From: Polyangiaceae bacterium
GTDB taxonomy: Bacteria > Myxococcota_A > Polyangia > Polyangiales > Polyangiaceae
Direction of reading: 5' to 3'
NCBI GenBank assembly: GCA_020633205.1
Contig: JACKEB010000013.1
Span: 186,001 to 250,000, forward strand
Length of the DNA: 64,000 bases
Numbering within the stretch: the first letter of the stretch is position 1; every line of letters begins with the position of its first letter. This document shows, one piece after another, positions 15,503 to 24,270 of the stretch. A program made the position numbers and the translations under genes. The notes beneath the pieces were generated by a model. It did not search any database, was not told where the DNA came from, and worked only from the letters and a program-made list of their open reading frames with translations.

Positions 15503-18367
15503 TCAGTAGTTGAGCGGTTGGATCACGTTCCAGGGCACCCAGTAGGCGTTCTTGTTCTTTCCGCGGGGTGCGCCTTCGTCGGTGTAGTACACGGGGTTTG
15601 CGCCAACGGTCTTCGTCCAGAGCACGAAGGCCGGCGGGTTTCCGCCGTTCGTGCCCCAGTACACGCCCATGTCGCCGGTGTTGATCTTGCCGTCGTAGCT
15701 CCGCACGGCCTTCACCTTGCGGCCGGGGAGGAACGCTTGCTTGATCACGTCCCACTCGACCCAGTAGGCGTATCCGTCACGCCCCGGGGGCGCGCCACCG
15801 CCGGTGTAGTAGTTCGGACTCGAGCCGATGAAGTCGTCCCAGAGCACGAAGGCGGGCGGACTCTTGCCGTTGGTGCCGTAGTAGGTACCCATCATGCCGC
15901 GCTTGATCTTGCTGTCGTAGTTCTTGGTCGCGATCACGCGCACGCCGCTCGACAAGGCCTCGTCGATGACGTCCCAAGGCACCCAGTAGGCGTTCGCGCT
16001 CTTTCCGGGCGGAGCTCCCTCATCCGAGTAGTAGACGGGGTTCGTGCCGATGGTCTTGTCCCACACAACGAAGGCCGGTGGATTCTTACCATTGGTTCCC
16101 CAGTACACGCCTTCCATGCCCTTGGTGATCTTGCCGTCGTAGCTCTTGAGCGCGACGACGCGGGTGCCAGGCTTGAGCACTTCTTCGATCGTGTTCCAAG
16201 GCACCCAGTAGGCGTGGTCCGATTTGCCTGGGGGAGCGCCCTCGTCGGAGTAGTAGACGGGGTTCGCGCCGATGCGCTTGTCCCACAGCACGAACGCTGG
16301 CGGGTTTCCGCCGTTGGTCCCGTAGTAGGTGCCGAGCATGCCCTTGGTGATCTTGCCGTCGTAGTCCCGCGCAGCTCGCACGCGCATGCCTGGGGCCATC
16401 GCGCGTTCGAGCACGTCCCAGGGCACCCAGTAGGCGTAGGCGTCCTTGCCCGCGGGCGCGCCTTCGTCCATGTAGTAGGTGGGGCTTGAGCCGATTTGCT
16501 TGTCCCAGATCACGAAGGCTGGCGGTTCCGCACCGTTGGTTCCGTAATAGGTGCCGGTCATGCCCGCGACGATCTTTCCGTCGTAGCTGCGGGTGGCGCG
16601 CACTCGGGTTCCAGACTTGAACGGCGCAACGGCCTTGGCGGTGGCGGTGGCTACCGTCTTCTCTAGCTTGCAACCTTCAGAGTCACCGAGATCGCACGCC
16701 TTCTTGAAGGAGGCGCGGGCCAGATCCGAGCTCTTCGCCACGCCGCGACCCGTTTGGTACAGGCCGCCCAGTAGACGACAGGCGGTTCCGGACTCCAGCT
16801 TGCATCCCTTCTGGTAGTAGGTCGCCGCGCGCGAGATGTCCGCGCGTTCGCCTTCCTCGAAGGTGATGCCCGCGTTGGTGCAGCCAACGCCGTTGTCTCC
16901 ATCACAGGCTTGCACGTAGAGCGCTTGAGCCTTGGTTAGGTCCTTCGGTACACCCTCACCACGGTCATATTGGTAGCCGAGGTCGCTACACGAGCGGGCA
17001 TTGCCAGCGAGGCACGCACGTCGGCGATACACGGCGGCTTGGGTGTGGTCCTTCTCAACGCCGGTGCCGGTGTTGAGCATGTAGGCGTAGTTGGCGCAGC
17101 CAGTCTGGTTGCCGCCGAGGCAGCCGCGCTTGTAGAGCTTCGCTGCTTCGGTGTCGCTCGCAGCAACGCCAATCCCCTTCTCGTAGTAGTACCCGAGGTC
17201 GGTGCATCCACGGGCGTCACCCGACTCGCAACCCAGGGCCATCAGCTTTGCCGCGGTGTCGTCTGCCTTTGGCACGCCGCGGCCAGCGCGATACATGTAG
17301 CCCGCGTTCGAGCAAGCGATCGCGTCGCCGCCCTTGCACGCTACGAGGTAGCTCTTGGTCGCGTCGGTGTAGCGCCCGCCGTCCTCCTGCAAGAGGCCCT
17401 GCAAGCGGCAGCTCGCGAAGTTGCCCTGCCCGCACTGGGTCGCACACTCGGCTTCGTCTTTGCCGCTGCACTCGTAGTTCGAGACCTTGCTCGACTTCTT
17501 AGTGCACTTGCCACCGCTTGGCACGAGGCCTGGCGGACAGGTCGCGACGTCTTTACCGTGGGTCTTGCTTTCACCGAGATCGCCATCCTCCTTCGGCTTC
17601 GCGGCGTCTTCACCGATGCCGGAGATCTTCACGAGATCGAGGCGCATCGCAGACTGACACTGGGAGGGCGGATGATCCGAGTCGGGGTTCGCCTTGTCGC
17701 ACTCGTCGGGATGGCCGTCGACGACCTGGCTCTGCTTGGACTTCGCGCTGGAAGCGCTTCCGCCGCCCCCCATCACCTCTGCCATCACGCTGCCGAGCGC
17801 CTGAGAGTCGGTGCTGACGATGAATGCACCGACCGTCGCGCCCTGCACGAAGTGGGTCGCGCCGTCGCACTCACCCTCGAGGTTCACCTTTTCGACCTCG
17901 CTGATGGCCGTGCGCTTCTTGCCGACCATGATCAGCTGCACGTCGATGCCCGAGCCTTGCTTGAGTTGGCCGCCCGCCTTCGCGATCAGCGCCATGCCGG
18001 TCAACGGCAGGTTCGCCACGATCTCGGACTGGTCCTTGAGGCTGAGCTTCTCTTGCTTCGTCGACACACCGATGAAGCCGTAGTCACCCTTGACGCGGCA
18101 GTTCGGTAGCAACTTGATCGCGTTGCAGCTGTAAGAGACGACTGCGACGCCTTGGCGCATCGCGGCCTCGAGATTCAAGCGGTCGTTGCCCCGCCAATCG
18201 ACGATCAGCGGTTCCGCGCGGTTCATCTGATTGGGATCGCACTTCTCGTTTGCGAAAGCATCAGGCGGCGGGGGTGGGTTGGGCCCAGGCCCGGCTTGTC
18301 CTGGGCACCCAGCAAGTGACAACACGCTGATCGCGGTTGTGAGCTTGATGAGCTTGGTAATGTTCAT
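15503..18367 (-). CDS. Sel1-repeat lipoprotein with five C-terminal SH3-like repeats
   Basis: 954 residues. Signal peptide with lipobox LAGC and a Pro-rich linker. An alpha/beta domain (residues 50-200, for example QGVAVVSYSCNAIKLLPNC) resembles other myxobacterial surface proteins. About six Cys-containing Sel1/TPR-like repeats follow (CSNAGYMYRAGRGVPKAD, CTDLGYYYEKGIGVA, CSDLGYQYDRGEGVPKD). Five tandem units of about 74 residues end the protein, each with RV..a..YDGKI..GM.G.Y.GTNG..PPAFV.WD and YY..eGAP.GK..AYWVPW. Sel1 repeats mediate protein contacts. The C-terminal units look like small beta barrels and are most likely cell-surface binding modules. It stands alone, with its own terminator. 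Confidence 0.88.
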   Translation of the reverse strand: MNITKLIKLTTAISVLSLAGCPGQAGPGPNPPPPPDAFANEKCDPNQMNRAEPLIVDWRGNDRLNLEAAMRQGVAVVSYSCNAIKLLPNCRVKGDYGFIGVSTKQEKLSLKDQSEIVANLPLTGMALIAKAGGQLKQGSGIDVQLIMVGKKRTAISEVEKVNLEGECDGATHFVQGATVGAFIVSTDSQALGSVMAEVMGGGGSASSAKSKQSQVVDGHPDECDKANPDSDHPPSQCQSAMRLDLVKISGIGEDAAKPKEDGDLGESKTHGKDVATCPPGLVPSGGKCTKKSSKVSNYECSGKDEAECATQCGQGNFASCRLQGLLQEDGGRYTDATKSYLVACKGGDAIACSNAGYMYRAGRGVPKADDTAAKLMALGCESGDARGCTDLGYYYEKGIGVAASDTEAAKLYKRGCLGGNQTGCANYAYMLNTGTGVEKDHTQAAVYRRRACLAGNARSCSDLGYQYDRGEGVPKDLTKAQALYVQACDGDNGVGCTNAGITFEEGERADISRAATYYQKGCKLESGTACRLLGGLYQTGRGVAKSSDLARASFKKACDLGDSEGCKLEKTVATATAKAVAPFKSGTRVRATRSYDGKIVAGMTGTYYGTNGAEPPAFVIWDKQIGSSPTYYMDEGAPAGKDAYAYWVPWDVLERAMAPGMRVRAARDYDGKITKGMLGTYYGTNGGNPPAFVLWDKRIGANPVYYSDEGAPPGKSDHAYWVPWNTIEEVLKPGTRVVALKSYDGKITKGMEGVYWGTNGKNPPAFVVWDKTIGTNPVYYSDEGAPPGKSANAYWVPWDVIDEALSSGVRVIATKNYDSKIKRGMMGTYYGTNGKSPPAFVLWDDFIGSSPNYYTGGGAPPGRDGYAYWVEWDVIKQAFLPGRKVKAVRSYDGKINTGDMGVYWGTNGGNPPAFVLWTKTVGANPVYYTDEGAPRGKNKNAYWVPWNVIQPLNY
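15506..16618 (-). repeat. Five in-gene tandem repeats of about 222 bp
   Basis: The coding DNA for the C-terminal units repeats with a period of about 222 bases (74 codons). The best-conserved parts encode YDGKI, GTNG, PPAFV and AYWVPW. Protein similarity is high but the DNA has diverged at third positions, so the repeats are old and kept by selection. Confidence 0.8.
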
Positions 18368-18732
18368 GGCAGTCCTTTCGTCCCGGCTTCCTCAGTCACC
18401 GGTTTCCCCAACCTCAAAGGGTACGCAGGTCTCGGAAAGTTCCGCTACCCCGATCGGGAGAGGCCCTTGTCGGGTGAGGTGCGCAAAACGCTCGCGCCGC
18501 AGAAGCCTCGCGCCGCAGAAGCCTCGCGCCGCAGAAGCGTCGCGCCGCAGAAGCATGGCCCTCGGAGCTCGGGGGATGCGTGAGATGTGCGCGCGATTTG
18601 ATTGTGACGGGCTTTTGGCCCGTCCATCTCGTTGTGCCGCGCGCTCAGCTTTCGTTGGTCACTCGCGCAGCCGGAGGCTCGCGTGGCCGTCCGCGGTCCA
18701 TGGCCGCGACCTTCAAGTGCTACATTCCAGGC
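18368..18732. other. 365-bp intergenic region with a 16-bp minisatellite
   Basis: This is the divergent spacer between two lipoprotein genes. I see no coding potential. The only structure is the four-copy repeat at 18491-18554. A TACATT six bases before ATG 18733 may be a -10 element. Confidence 0.6.
18491..18554. repeat. Minisatellite, 4 x 16 bp
   Basis: Four tandem copies of CTCGCGCCGCAGAAGC. The first three are identical and the fourth begins with G. It is strictly intergenic and one of four comparable arrays in the window. Confidence 0.9.
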
Positions 18733-19515
18733 ATGCGCGGGATGCGAGCCGACCGTGGTGCGCCCGAGGAGCGTGCTTTCCGCCTCTCGACGTCGGAGCC
18801 TGCGCTCGTTGCAGCCTCACTGCGCTTCGCTGTGTGGGTTGCGATTGCGCTGGGGCTGGTCGCTTGCGGCGGGAGCAGTGTGGCTCGCCAACCTCCCGGC
18901 GCTCCCCCAGAGCCCACGAGCGTGAGCGTTGCTGAACCTGGTGGGGATGCGCATGACCCACACCACGCCGCGCTGGAGCGACTGCTCGCGGCGCCCTGGG
19001 GGTCGAGAAATGACAAAGACGACCAAATCCATGCGCCGACTCCGGACTGGGAGCACTGGAAGCGGGTGCGCTTCTGGGGCGTGAAGCACTTCACCGGCTT
19101 TCGCTACGGAGACGATCACCACGTCATGGCGATCGTATTCGTGCAGCCCGTTCCTCCTGGCGAGAGCACCGACTCTCGGAGTTGCATGAAGCGCTTCGAG
19201 GCTTGGGCATGGACGAAGGTCGAAGCCTTCGACGTCGACTTGAGTCCTCTGCGAACCAAGCGCCGCGAGTATCGTGGCAAGCCGATGCTGGTGAAGTCCG
19301 TCGATGGCTATGTGGATTTGGGGCTCGAACGCAAGTTCTTCTCCGGCGCGTTTGCGGCTTACCCCGATGTGTATCCCGATGCGTGTCTGATCTACGCCGT
19401 GGGCATCCCGTGGCGCGACGACGAAGCGCTCGCCAAACGTTTGCGCGATCGGTGGGTGCTTGAAGGCTTTCAGCGCATGCGCCCGCTGACCAAAGAAGCG
19501 CCTGTGCGCAAGTGA
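18733..19515 (+). CDS. Putative lipoprotein, unknown function
   Basis: About 260 residues from ATG 18733 (ATG 18742 also possible). A late signal peptide (FAVWVAIALGLVAC) has lipobox LVAC and is followed by a Pro/Ser linker. The folded part holds WEHWKRVRFWGVKHFTGF, HHVMAIVFVQPVPPGES, SRSCMKRFEAWAWTKVEAFD and DACLIYAVGIPWRDDEALAK, an alpha/beta pattern that I do not recognise. Two Cys are likely to pair (SRSC, DACL). It is monocistronic and divergent from the Sel1 lipoprotein. Confidence 0.75.
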   Translation: MRGMRADRGAPEERAFRLSTSEPALVAASLRFAVWVAIALGLVACGGSSVARQPPGAPPEPTSVSVAEPGGDAHDPHHAALERLLAAPWGSRNDKDDQIHAPTPDWEHWKRVRFWGVKHFTGFRYGDDHHVMAIVFVQPVPPGESTDSRSCMKRFEAWAWTKVEAFDVDLSPLRTKRREYRGKPMLVKSVDGYVDLGLERKFFSGAFAAYPDVYPDACLIYAVGIPWRDDEALAKRLRDRWVLEGFQRMRPLTKEAPVRK

Positions 19516-19558
19516 TTCGGATCGCGCAGGGCGACACTCGATCGCGTTCGAGCCGACG

Positions 19559-19801
19559 CTAGATCCCCGAGTTGGCTGCGATCAGAGCCACGATGTAGAG
19601 CACCGCAGAGGTGAGCCACACGGCGCTCCGGAGACGGAGCCGATGGGTGAGCCCCCAGACCAGGGCGAGCGGCGGAACCAGCAACGCTAGAGCTCCTCGC
19701 CATAATCCCTCGCGCCGCGCCAATCCCACGCACAGGGTCAAATGACTGGTGACCAGCGCGCCGAACGAGGCAGCAAGCGTGATCACGATCAGCCAATCCA
19801 T
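19559..19801 (-). CDS. Small three-helix membrane protein
   Basis: 80 residues from ATG 19801. Three hydrophobic segments: WLIVITLAASFGALVTSHLT, GALALLVPPLALVWGLTH and AVWLTSAVLYIVALIAA, with a basic loop between them. The frame is open upstream to 19933 but the extra part is Cys/Arg-rich and not membrane-like. No ribosome site stands out, so this is a moderate call based on the membrane pattern. No family recognised. Confidence 0.5.
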   Translation of the reverse strand: MDWLIVITLAASFGALVTSHLTLCVGLARREGLWRGALALLVPPLALVWGLTHRLRLRSAVWLTSAVLYIVALIAANSGI

Positions 19802-19953
19802 GATTCCTCGAGGGGCACGCAGGAGGCAGCGACGACAGCAACAGCCTTCCGAGAGCGGGTCGCCGGGCAAGTCGGCGAGGTCATCGCAGTAGCTCAGGAC
19901 AGCCTCTAGAGTCGAGCACCGTCGAACTACCACCGCCCCCTGCTGCGCAGATT

Positions 19954-21960
19954 ATGGGAACTTTCTGGCGAGACCCAAGCCTGACCGAGAGTGGCCTGGT
20001 GCTTGGATCTTCCGGTTCGAGGGCTGGGTGCGCTTTCCAGTTGCCCTGGCGAGCCTGGTGGTATGCTCAGCCCACTTTGAGGGCGACTACATTCATTGCG
20101 GCTGCGGCCGTCATTGGCCTGCTGGCTCCACTTCCCATCGGTCTTCGATCAGCCAAGGCAGATGGCCTCACGTCGCGGCCGGATGTGATGCCGGTCAAGG
20201 ACATCAAGCCTGGAATGAAGGGCTACGGCCTCACGGTGTTCAAAGGCACCAAGCCGGAGAAGTTCGAGGTCGAGGTCATCGACGTTCTCAAGAACTTCCA
20301 GCCGCGTCAGGAGTTGATCCTGATCAAGACCAAGCACCCACGACTCGAAGTTGCCAAGGTCGTTGCGGGCATGAGCGGCAGCCCGATCTACATCAACAAC
20401 AAGATGATCGGCGCCTACGCCTACGGGTGGACCTTCGGGCGCGAACCCGTCGCAGGAGTCACGCCGATCGGCTTGATGCTTGATGACTTGGTGCGACCGC
20501 TGCCCAAGCAGATCGATGGTTGGCCGTTGCATGCGCTGCCGAAGGCGCCCAGTGGAAAGGCCAAGCAAGCGCTGAAGAAAACCGGATCGCAGCAGCGCTT
20601 CGCCGGAAAGATTCAAGACTACGATCTGACGAAGCACGCCGAGCAAATCGGCAAGGCGAAGGCCGCCAAGGCGCCAAGCGAAACCACCGGTGTGCGTCCG
20701 GTTACCACGCCGATCATGATCGGCGGAATGACGACAGGCGCGATCGAAGTCGCCCGCGAGCTTTTCGCGCCGTTGGGCCTCGAGCCACTGCAGGCCGGCG
20801 GAAGCTCCGGCGTGGCGCCTGGCGCGCCCACTCGCTTCGAAGACGGTGGCGCCGTGGGCGTCGAGCTAATCCGCGGGGATATGAGCGGTATGGGCCTCGG
20901 CACCGTAACCCGCGTGGAGGGCGATAAGTTGGTCGCCTTCGGTCACCCGATGATGATGTCGGGTAACACCGCCCTACCGACGACGATTGGTCGCGTCCTC
21001 CACTTCATGGCGAGCGTGTCGCGCTCGTTCAAGATCGGCGAGTCGGTACGCCCCATGGGCACCCTGGTTAACGACCGCCAAGCGTCGATCGTCGTCGATC
21101 AGACGCTCAAGGCGCCAACCTTCCCCGTCAGCCTGAAGATCAAGGGTGTGCCGGGCAATCCCTTCAGCAAGTGGGACTTCGAAGTGGCGCATGAAAAGTT
21201 CATGACGCCTTCCTTCGTTGCAGTCGCCCTCGGCTCTGCGATGCAAGCGGTCGCTGCGGAGAACCAGGACATCAGCTGGAACGCGACCAGCAAGCTCAAG
21301 ATCAAGGGTTACGGCGAAATCGAACTGGAGGATTTCGGTGTCTCCGTCGGTGGCTCACCGTCTCCTCGGGACTTCATCGGCTCCAACTTGGTCCGCGCGA
21401 TCGGGGCTGTGATGAACAACCCGTGGGAGTACGCCTTCATCGAGGGCGTGACGATGGAGATCGAATTCCGTTTTGCCCGCGAGATCTACATGCTGAAGGG
21501 CACAGAGCTGCTGGATCCCGAGGTGGACGCGGGACAGTCCGCGCGGATTCGGCTGACGTTGATGCCCTGGGCTGGCAAGGAGATCACCCGGGTGATCAAG
21601 GTGCCGCTGCCGAAGGATCTGGCGGGCCAAACCGTCAGCCTCAGCCTGTCTCCCGGCTACACCCACTACAAGACCAAGGCTCCGCCGAACAATCTGGGGG
21701 AGTTGATCAAGAACTTCGAAGATCCGATCTACCCCCCGAAGTCGCTCATCGTGAGCTACAGCGCGAAAACCGGCGGTGTCGCGTACAAGGGGATGATCGC
21801 CGAGGATCTCCCTCCGGGCGCGATGGACATGATTCGTCCGACTCAGTCCAGCATCGCCCCGAGCTCCTTCTCTCCGATGGTGCGCCAAGTGGTGCCGCTG
21901 CCTCTGTTCATGGTGGGCGGCGATCGGGTCGACGTGAAGGTCCGTCCCGTCATCCGCTAA
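19954..21960 (+). CDS. SpoIVB-type (S55) peptidase-domain protein, exported
   Basis: 668 residues as read from 19954; the true start may lie further in, since the signal helix (ATTFIAAAAVIGLLAPLPIG) begins near residue 44. The S55 features are GMKGYGLTVFKGTKPEKFEV, the serine motif GMSGSPIYINNKMIGA (residues 139-154) and LVAFGHPMM (His 331). About 330 further residues of beta-rich domain follow (for example SARIRLTLMPWAGKEITRVI). SpoIVB cleaves a signalling protein during Bacillus sporulation. Here the serine motif comes before the His motif, the reverse of SpoIVB. It is probably periplasmic. The next gene, 75 bases on, encodes an exported propeller protein and is likely co-transcribed. Confidence 0.85.
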   Translation: MGTFWRDPSLTESGLVLGSSGSRAGCAFQLPWRAWWYAQPTLRATTFIAAAAVIGLLAPLPIGLRSAKADGLTSRPDVMPVKDIKPGMKGYGLTVFKGTKPEKFEVEVIDVLKNFQPRQELILIKTKHPRLEVAKVVAGMSGSPIYINNKMIGAYAYGWTFGREPVAGVTPIGLMLDDLVRPLPKQIDGWPLHALPKAPSGKAKQALKKTGSQQRFAGKIQDYDLTKHAEQIGKAKAAKAPSETTGVRPVTTPIMIGGMTTGAIEVARELFAPLGLEPLQAGGSSGVAPGAPTRFEDGGAVGVELIRGDMSGMGLGTVTRVEGDKLVAFGHPMMMSGNTALPTTIGRVLHFMASVSRSFKIGESVRPMGTLVNDRQASIVVDQTLKAPTFPVSLKIKGVPGNPFSKWDFEVAHEKFMTPSFVAVALGSAMQAVAAENQDISWNATSKLKIKGYGEIELEDFGVSVGGSPSPRDFIGSNLVRAIGAVMNNPWEYAFIEGVTMEIEFRFAREIYMLKGTELLDPEVDAGQSARIRLTLMPWAGKEITRVIKVPLPKDLAGQTVSLSLSPGYTHYKTKAPPNNLGELIKNFEDPIYPPKSLIVSYSAKTGGVAYKGMIAEDLPPGAMDMIRPTQSSIAPSSFSPMVRQVVPLPLFMVGGDRVDVKVRPVIR

Positions 21961-22035
21961 CTTCCCTCACCAAATCGATTTTCACTGGGGCCCACGCGCC
22001 TCCGCAAACTGGCTCGACTACTCGCTCGTCTAGAA

Positions 22036-24096
22036 ATGCACATGTCAAAACTACGCCTCGCTTCACGTTTCACCTACGCCTCCGGGTTGGTGGTTTCTGG
22101 TCTGCTGCTTTCGGCGCTGTTTCCCTCCACCGCTTCCGCGGTGGGTACTCGCACCTTCGATCTCGGCACCAAGGCTGATTTCGAAGGTGGTGACCTGAAG
22201 GGCGTCGCCATCGACTCCGCTGGGCGCGTGCGCGCGGGCCTGAACCTCGGCAAGGTCGGGATCGAAGGGGCGGACACCGTCTGGAGTTCGCTGCTCTTGA
22301 AGGACGGCACGCTGCTGCTCGGCACCGGCAATGAGGGCAAGCTGATCGCTCTCAAGGGCGCCAAGACCAGCGTGTTGGCGGAGACCAAGACGCTCGCCAT
22401 CACCTCGATGGTCGAAGCTTGGGGCGGCGCCGTCATTCTCGGGACGCTCCCTGGTGGCGAGGTAAAGAAGTGGGAGAAGGGCAAGCTCACCACCCTCGCA
22501 AAGCTGCCAAACGCCAAGCACATCTGGGCGCTGGCCTACGACGAGAAGGCTCGGGTCGTGTACGCGGCGACCGGCCCGGAGGGGAAGGTCTATCGGATCT
22601 CCCAGCAGGGTCAGGCTCAGGTCTTCATGAGCTCCGACGAAAAGCACCTGATGAGCGTCGCGGTGTCTCCCGACGGAAAGGTCTACGTCGGCGGTGGAGA
22701 GAAGGGGAAGCTCTACCAGGTCGAGGGCGGTAACAAAGCGCCCAAGGTCATCTACGACTTCGCCGCTACCGAGGTGCGAGGAATCGCGTTCGGAGCTGGC
22801 GGTTTGGTCTACGCGATCGCCAACGAAATTTCCGCCGGCAGCTACGCGTCGTACTCATCTGGCCTGAACCTTCAGGGCCCGGTTCCTTCGCCGCCCACGA
22901 CTCGCGGCAAGGGCATGCTCTACGTTTTCGACAAGGAAGGCGCGCCTGAGAAGCTCTACGAAGACTCGTCAGAACACTTCGTCACGCTGACGATGGGCGA
23001 CGATGGCAAACCCTATGTGGGGACCGGAGCCGAGGGCAGGATCTACACCGTAGATGACGCCCACAACTCCGTACTCGTGGGAGACGTAGAGGAGCGCCAG
23101 GTCGCGTCGCTCGTGATGAACGGCAAGGACAAGTACGTCATCGCGAGCGACCCCGTCGTGGTGCATCCGGTGCGTGGCGTGGGTGGTCCCGACGCGGTGT
23201 GGACCAGCAAGGTCCTAGACGCCAATCTGCGCGCGACGTTTGGGCGCATGACGTGGGAGGCCGACGGCCTCCTCGAATTCAGCACCCGCACCGGTAACAC
23301 GAAGGAGCCCGACGACTCCTGGAGCGCGTGGAGCGGCGGCATCACCCAGCCTGGTGAAGTGAAGAGCCCTGCGGGTCGCTTCATTCAGGTGCGCGCCCGC
23401 TGGTCGAAGGACCCGAAGGCCGAGCTCACCGAGGTGACGCTCCCATTCATCACGGACAACTTGAAGGCTGTCGTTACCAATATCGACGTCAAGGTGAAGA
23501 GCAACACGAACCCGGGGATGCAGTCTTCCGGCGGTCCCGTGAACGAAAAGCCCAGCACCAAGGTCAACCTGACTTGGCGAGTCGACAATCCCGACAACGA
23601 CATCCTCGACTACCATCTCGAGTACCGGCTCGTCGGCACCACGACGTATTACCCCCTGGAAAAGCCCAACGAGAAGGTCACGTCCCCAAACTACGCATGG
23701 GAGACGGGCGATCTGCCTGAGGGCAAGTACCGTGTGCGAGTGACGGCGTCCGATGCGCCCAGCAACACTCCTTCACGCGTCAAGCGCCACCGCCTCGAGA
23801 GCAACGTCATCATCGTCGACAACACCCCCCCCGCCATCAAAGGCCTGGCCTCCAACGGTCGCCACATCACGGGCACGGCTGTGGACGGTGTTGGTCCAAT
23901 CCAGCGCATCGAAATTTCCGTGGCTGGAAGCAACGAATGGTTCCCATTCGACCCCAAGGACGGAATTTACGATGAAGCGAAGGAAGAGTTCGACGCCGAC
24001 GTGACTCCGTTCGCAGGCAAGGGGCCGGTGATGATGAGTGTCCGCGTTTACGACAGCGCCGCTAACACCGTCGTCATGAACGTCGCACTCAAGTAG
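22036..24096 (+). CDS. Exported beta-propeller protein, partner of the S55 protein
   Basis: 686 residues. Signal peptide ending TASAVG. Residues 40-390 show propeller blades with KDGTLLLGTGNEGKLIAL, VVYAATGPEGKVYRI, GKVYVGGGEKGKLYQVEG and GKPYVGTGAEGRIYTVDD. A jelly-roll/discoidin-like stretch (LLEFSTRTGNTKEPDDSWSA) and Fn3/Ig-like strands (NDILDYHLEYRLVG, GKYRVRVTASDAPSNTP) follow. The blade repeat EGK(V/L/I)Y is very regular. It is likely periplasmic or surface and may be a substrate or scaffold for the S55 peptidase. A strong hairpin closes the unit. Confidence 0.85.
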   Translation: MHMSKLRLASRFTYASGLVVSGLLLSALFPSTASAVGTRTFDLGTKADFEGGDLKGVAIDSAGRVRAGLNLGKVGIEGADTVWSSLLLKDGTLLLGTGNEGKLIALKGAKTSVLAETKTLAITSMVEAWGGAVILGTLPGGEVKKWEKGKLTTLAKLPNAKHIWALAYDEKARVVYAATGPEGKVYRISQQGQAQVFMSSDEKHLMSVAVSPDGKVYVGGGEKGKLYQVEGGNKAPKVIYDFAATEVRGIAFGAGGLVYAIANEISAGSYASYSSGLNLQGPVPSPPTTRGKGMLYVFDKEGAPEKLYEDSSEHFVTLTMGDDGKPYVGTGAEGRIYTVDDAHNSVLVGDVEERQVASLVMNGKDKYVIASDPVVVHPVRGVGGPDAVWTSKVLDANLRATFGRMTWEADGLLEFSTRTGNTKEPDDSWSAWSGGITQPGEVKSPAGRFIQVRARWSKDPKAELTEVTLPFITDNLKAVVTNIDVKVKSNTNPGMQSSGGPVNEKPSTKVNLTWRVDNPDNDILDYHLEYRLVGTTTYYPLEKPNEKVTSPNYAWETGDLPEGKYRVRVTASDAPSNTPSRVKRHRLESNVIIVDNTPPAIKGLASNGRHITGTAVDGVGPIQRIEISVAGSNEWFPFDPKDGIYDEAKEEFDADVTPFAGKGPVMMSVRVYDSAANTVVMNVALK

Positions 24097-24104
24097 TTCC
24101 TCGT

Positions 24105-24136
24105 GTGGGCCAACCATCGCCTGTAGGTTGGCCCAC
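24105..24136 (+). terminator. Hairpin terminator of the S55/propeller operon
   Basis: Perfect 11-bp arms GTGGGCCAACC (24105-24115) and GGTTGGCCCAC (24126-24136), ten-base loop, eight bases after the stop codon. There is no clear T-run, so release may need Rho or the hairpin may protect the 3' end. Confidence 0.7.
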
Positions 24137-24213
24137 TGAACCATGACACGGTTGCCAGAGCCGTCCCTCGCTCCCGCGAGAAGCCAGAGGTTTCTCCCGC
24201 ACTGAGTTCGCCT

Positions 24214-24229
24214 TGGCACGTGCTGTGCT
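24214..24229 (+). promoter_or_regulatory. Sigma-54-type (-24/-12) promoter
   Basis: TGGCACG at 24214-24220, TGCT spacer, then GTGCT at 24225-24229. The GG/GC spacing is exact and one base departs from TTGCW. It lies 57 bases before ATG 24271, facing it. Confidence 0.6.
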
Positions 24230-24270
24230 GTATATCTGAGGAGACCCGGCTTGATGGCCGGCGCTTGGAT

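Noticed and set aside
15518..16489. Plus-strand frame of 323 codons opposite the five-repeat region
   Set aside because: It repeats only because the opposite coding strand repeats; no recognisable protein features.
16970..18109. Long plus-strand open frame (379 codons) opposite the Sel1 lipoprotein gene
   Set aside because: Its composition mirrors the third-position GC bias of the real gene; no domain, signal or ribosome site, and the minus-strand frame has clear Sel1 motifs.
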